This document shows, piece after piece, positions 5,288 through 5,547 of a DNA stretch of 5,547 nucleotides; the stretch's first letter is position 1; every line of letters begins with the position of its first letter. Where the stretch lies: contig VBPB01000173.1 in assembly GCA_005893365.1 (NCBI GenBank), positions 1 through 5,547 on the forward strand, read 5' to 3'. A model generated the notes under the pieces. That model was not told the DNA's origin, did no database searches, and was given only the letters and a program-made list of their open reading frames with translations. The stretch is from Candidatus Eiseniibacteriota bacterium. GTDB lineage: Bacteria > Eisenbacteria > RBG-16-71-46. Position numbers and translations under genes: made by a program.

Positions 5288-5547
5288 GGTCTCCGGAATC
5301 TCCGCCCACGGCATCTGGCTGTACCTTGGGGATCGCGAGGCATTCCTACCCTTCGCGGACTTCCCGTGGTTCCGAGAGGCCCCGGTGGCCGGTGTCCTCC
5401 ACGTGGAGCGACCACAGCCCCACCATCTCTACTGGCCTGACCTTGACATCGACCTCGATGTGGAGTCGATCCTCGACCCCGAGCGGTTTCCGCTGATCAG
5501 TAGGGAGCGCCCCAACAAGCGTTTGCAGCGGCCGGCGGGGCGACAAG
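5247..5547 (+). CDS. DUF2442 domain protein, partner of DUF4160 (3' end outside window)
   Basis: The frame is open from ATG 5247 to the window edge, with 100 codons visible. GAGGAG (5234-5239) gives a well-spaced ribosome site for this ATG; the ATG at 5241 is too close to it. The domain runs from about VEVSGISAHGIWLYLGDREA (13-32), through FLPFADFPWFREAPVAGVL (33-51), to the diagnostic HLYWPDLDIDLDVESILDP (60-78). DUF2442 proteins are small and uncharacterised, commonly partners of DUF4160 or other short genes. The 41-base overlap with DUF4160 suggests translational coupling. The domain ends near residue 84, but no stop occurs there. The frame continues into RPNKRLQRPAGRQ, which is translated attC sequence, so the protein carries a recombination-site-encoded tail of unknown final length. 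Confidence 0.88.
   Translation, partial: MKSARRGEDTSQVEVSGISAHGIWLYLGDREAFLPFADFPWFREAPVAGVLHVERPQPHHLYWPDLDIDLDVESILDPERFPLISRERPNKRLQRPAGRQ
5510..5547 (+). other. Left part of attC site 5, cut by the window edge
   Basis: CCCCAAC (5510-5516), followed by AAGCGTTTGCAGCGGCCGG, has the look of the left arm of an attC. It contains the same CAGCGG block found in attC 2 and attC 3. The first core base is C rather than a purine. The right half and GTTRRRY core would lie beyond the edge, so this is inferred from the left arm only. Confidence 0.7.

Larger units (their letters stand above)
3665..5547 (+). mobile_element. Integron gene-cassette array without a visible integrase (CALIN), continuing past the right edge
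   Basis: Three complete attC sites, one half site and one site cut by the window edge alternate with short genes, all on the + strand. Each site lies just downstream of a gene or gene remnant, and the core is followed within 10 to 40 bases by a start codon. Cassette junctions (after the G of each GTTRRRY core) give units of 114 bases (3844-3957) and 505 bases (3958-4462). A last unit starts at 4463 and runs past the edge. The gene content (VOC, GrpB, DUF4160/DUF2442) is typical of environmental cassettes. Base composition is visibly lower in GC than in the acyl-CoA dehydrogenase and FIST genes. No tyrosine-recombinase integrase, attI site or cassette promoter was found here. The integrase could lie outside the window or be absent. 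The left boundary is set at the grpB remnant and is approximate. Confidence 0.85.

Overview
This is a high-GC bacterial window with two parts. Positions 1 to about 3642 look like ordinary chromosome of a GC-rich environmental bacterium. A 60-base sample inside the FIST gene (3361-3420) has 46 G/C, and the genes are tightly packed with strong G/C third-position bias. From about 3643 to the right edge the DNA is lower in GC (31 G/C in the 60 bases 4021-4080), has mixed codon use, and is organised as integron gene cassettes. The host cannot be fixed from sequence alone. A GC-rich proteobacterium, myxobacterium or relative is a reasonable guess at low confidence.

Left part, all on the + strand. 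It starts with the C-terminal end of a probable flavodoxin-like NAD(P)H-dependent oxidoreductase (to 257). This overlaps by ATGA a 246-residue secreted protein of unknown function (254-994). A 231-base gap follows, with weak promoter- and terminator-like signals. Next come a complete acyl-CoA dehydrogenase (1226-2371) carrying both family signatures and the catalytic glutamate, and a stand-alone FIST-domain sensory protein (2422-3642).

Right part. Three complete attC recombination sites can be read by eye (3742-3849, 3873-3963, 4408-4468). Each shows the attC plan: an outer inverse core and a GTTRRRY core, an inner imperfect palindrome, and one extrahelical base. A fourth site (4999-5041) keeps only its left half, and a fifth begins at about 5510 and is cut by the window edge. 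Between them lie a VOC-family protein (3997-4356), a GrpB-family (UPF0157) protein (4477-5004), and an overlapping DUF4160/DUF2442 pair (5048-5287 and 5247 to the edge). All genes run in the direction expected relative to their attC sites. No integrase gene or attI site is visible, so within this window the array is a CALIN (cluster of attC sites lacking an integrase).

The array shows scars. Just after the FIST gene lies a decayed 3' end of a second grpB copy with its whole attC. This is a 120-base near-identical repeat of the end of the intact grpB. An almost empty 114-base cassette follows it. The half attC after the intact grpB is joined directly to DUF4160, which should make grpB plus DUF4160/DUF2442 a single composite cassette. 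The left-part genes serve metabolism and sensing. The right-part genes are independent accessory cargo with no evident shared pathway, apart from the DUF4160/DUF2442 pair.
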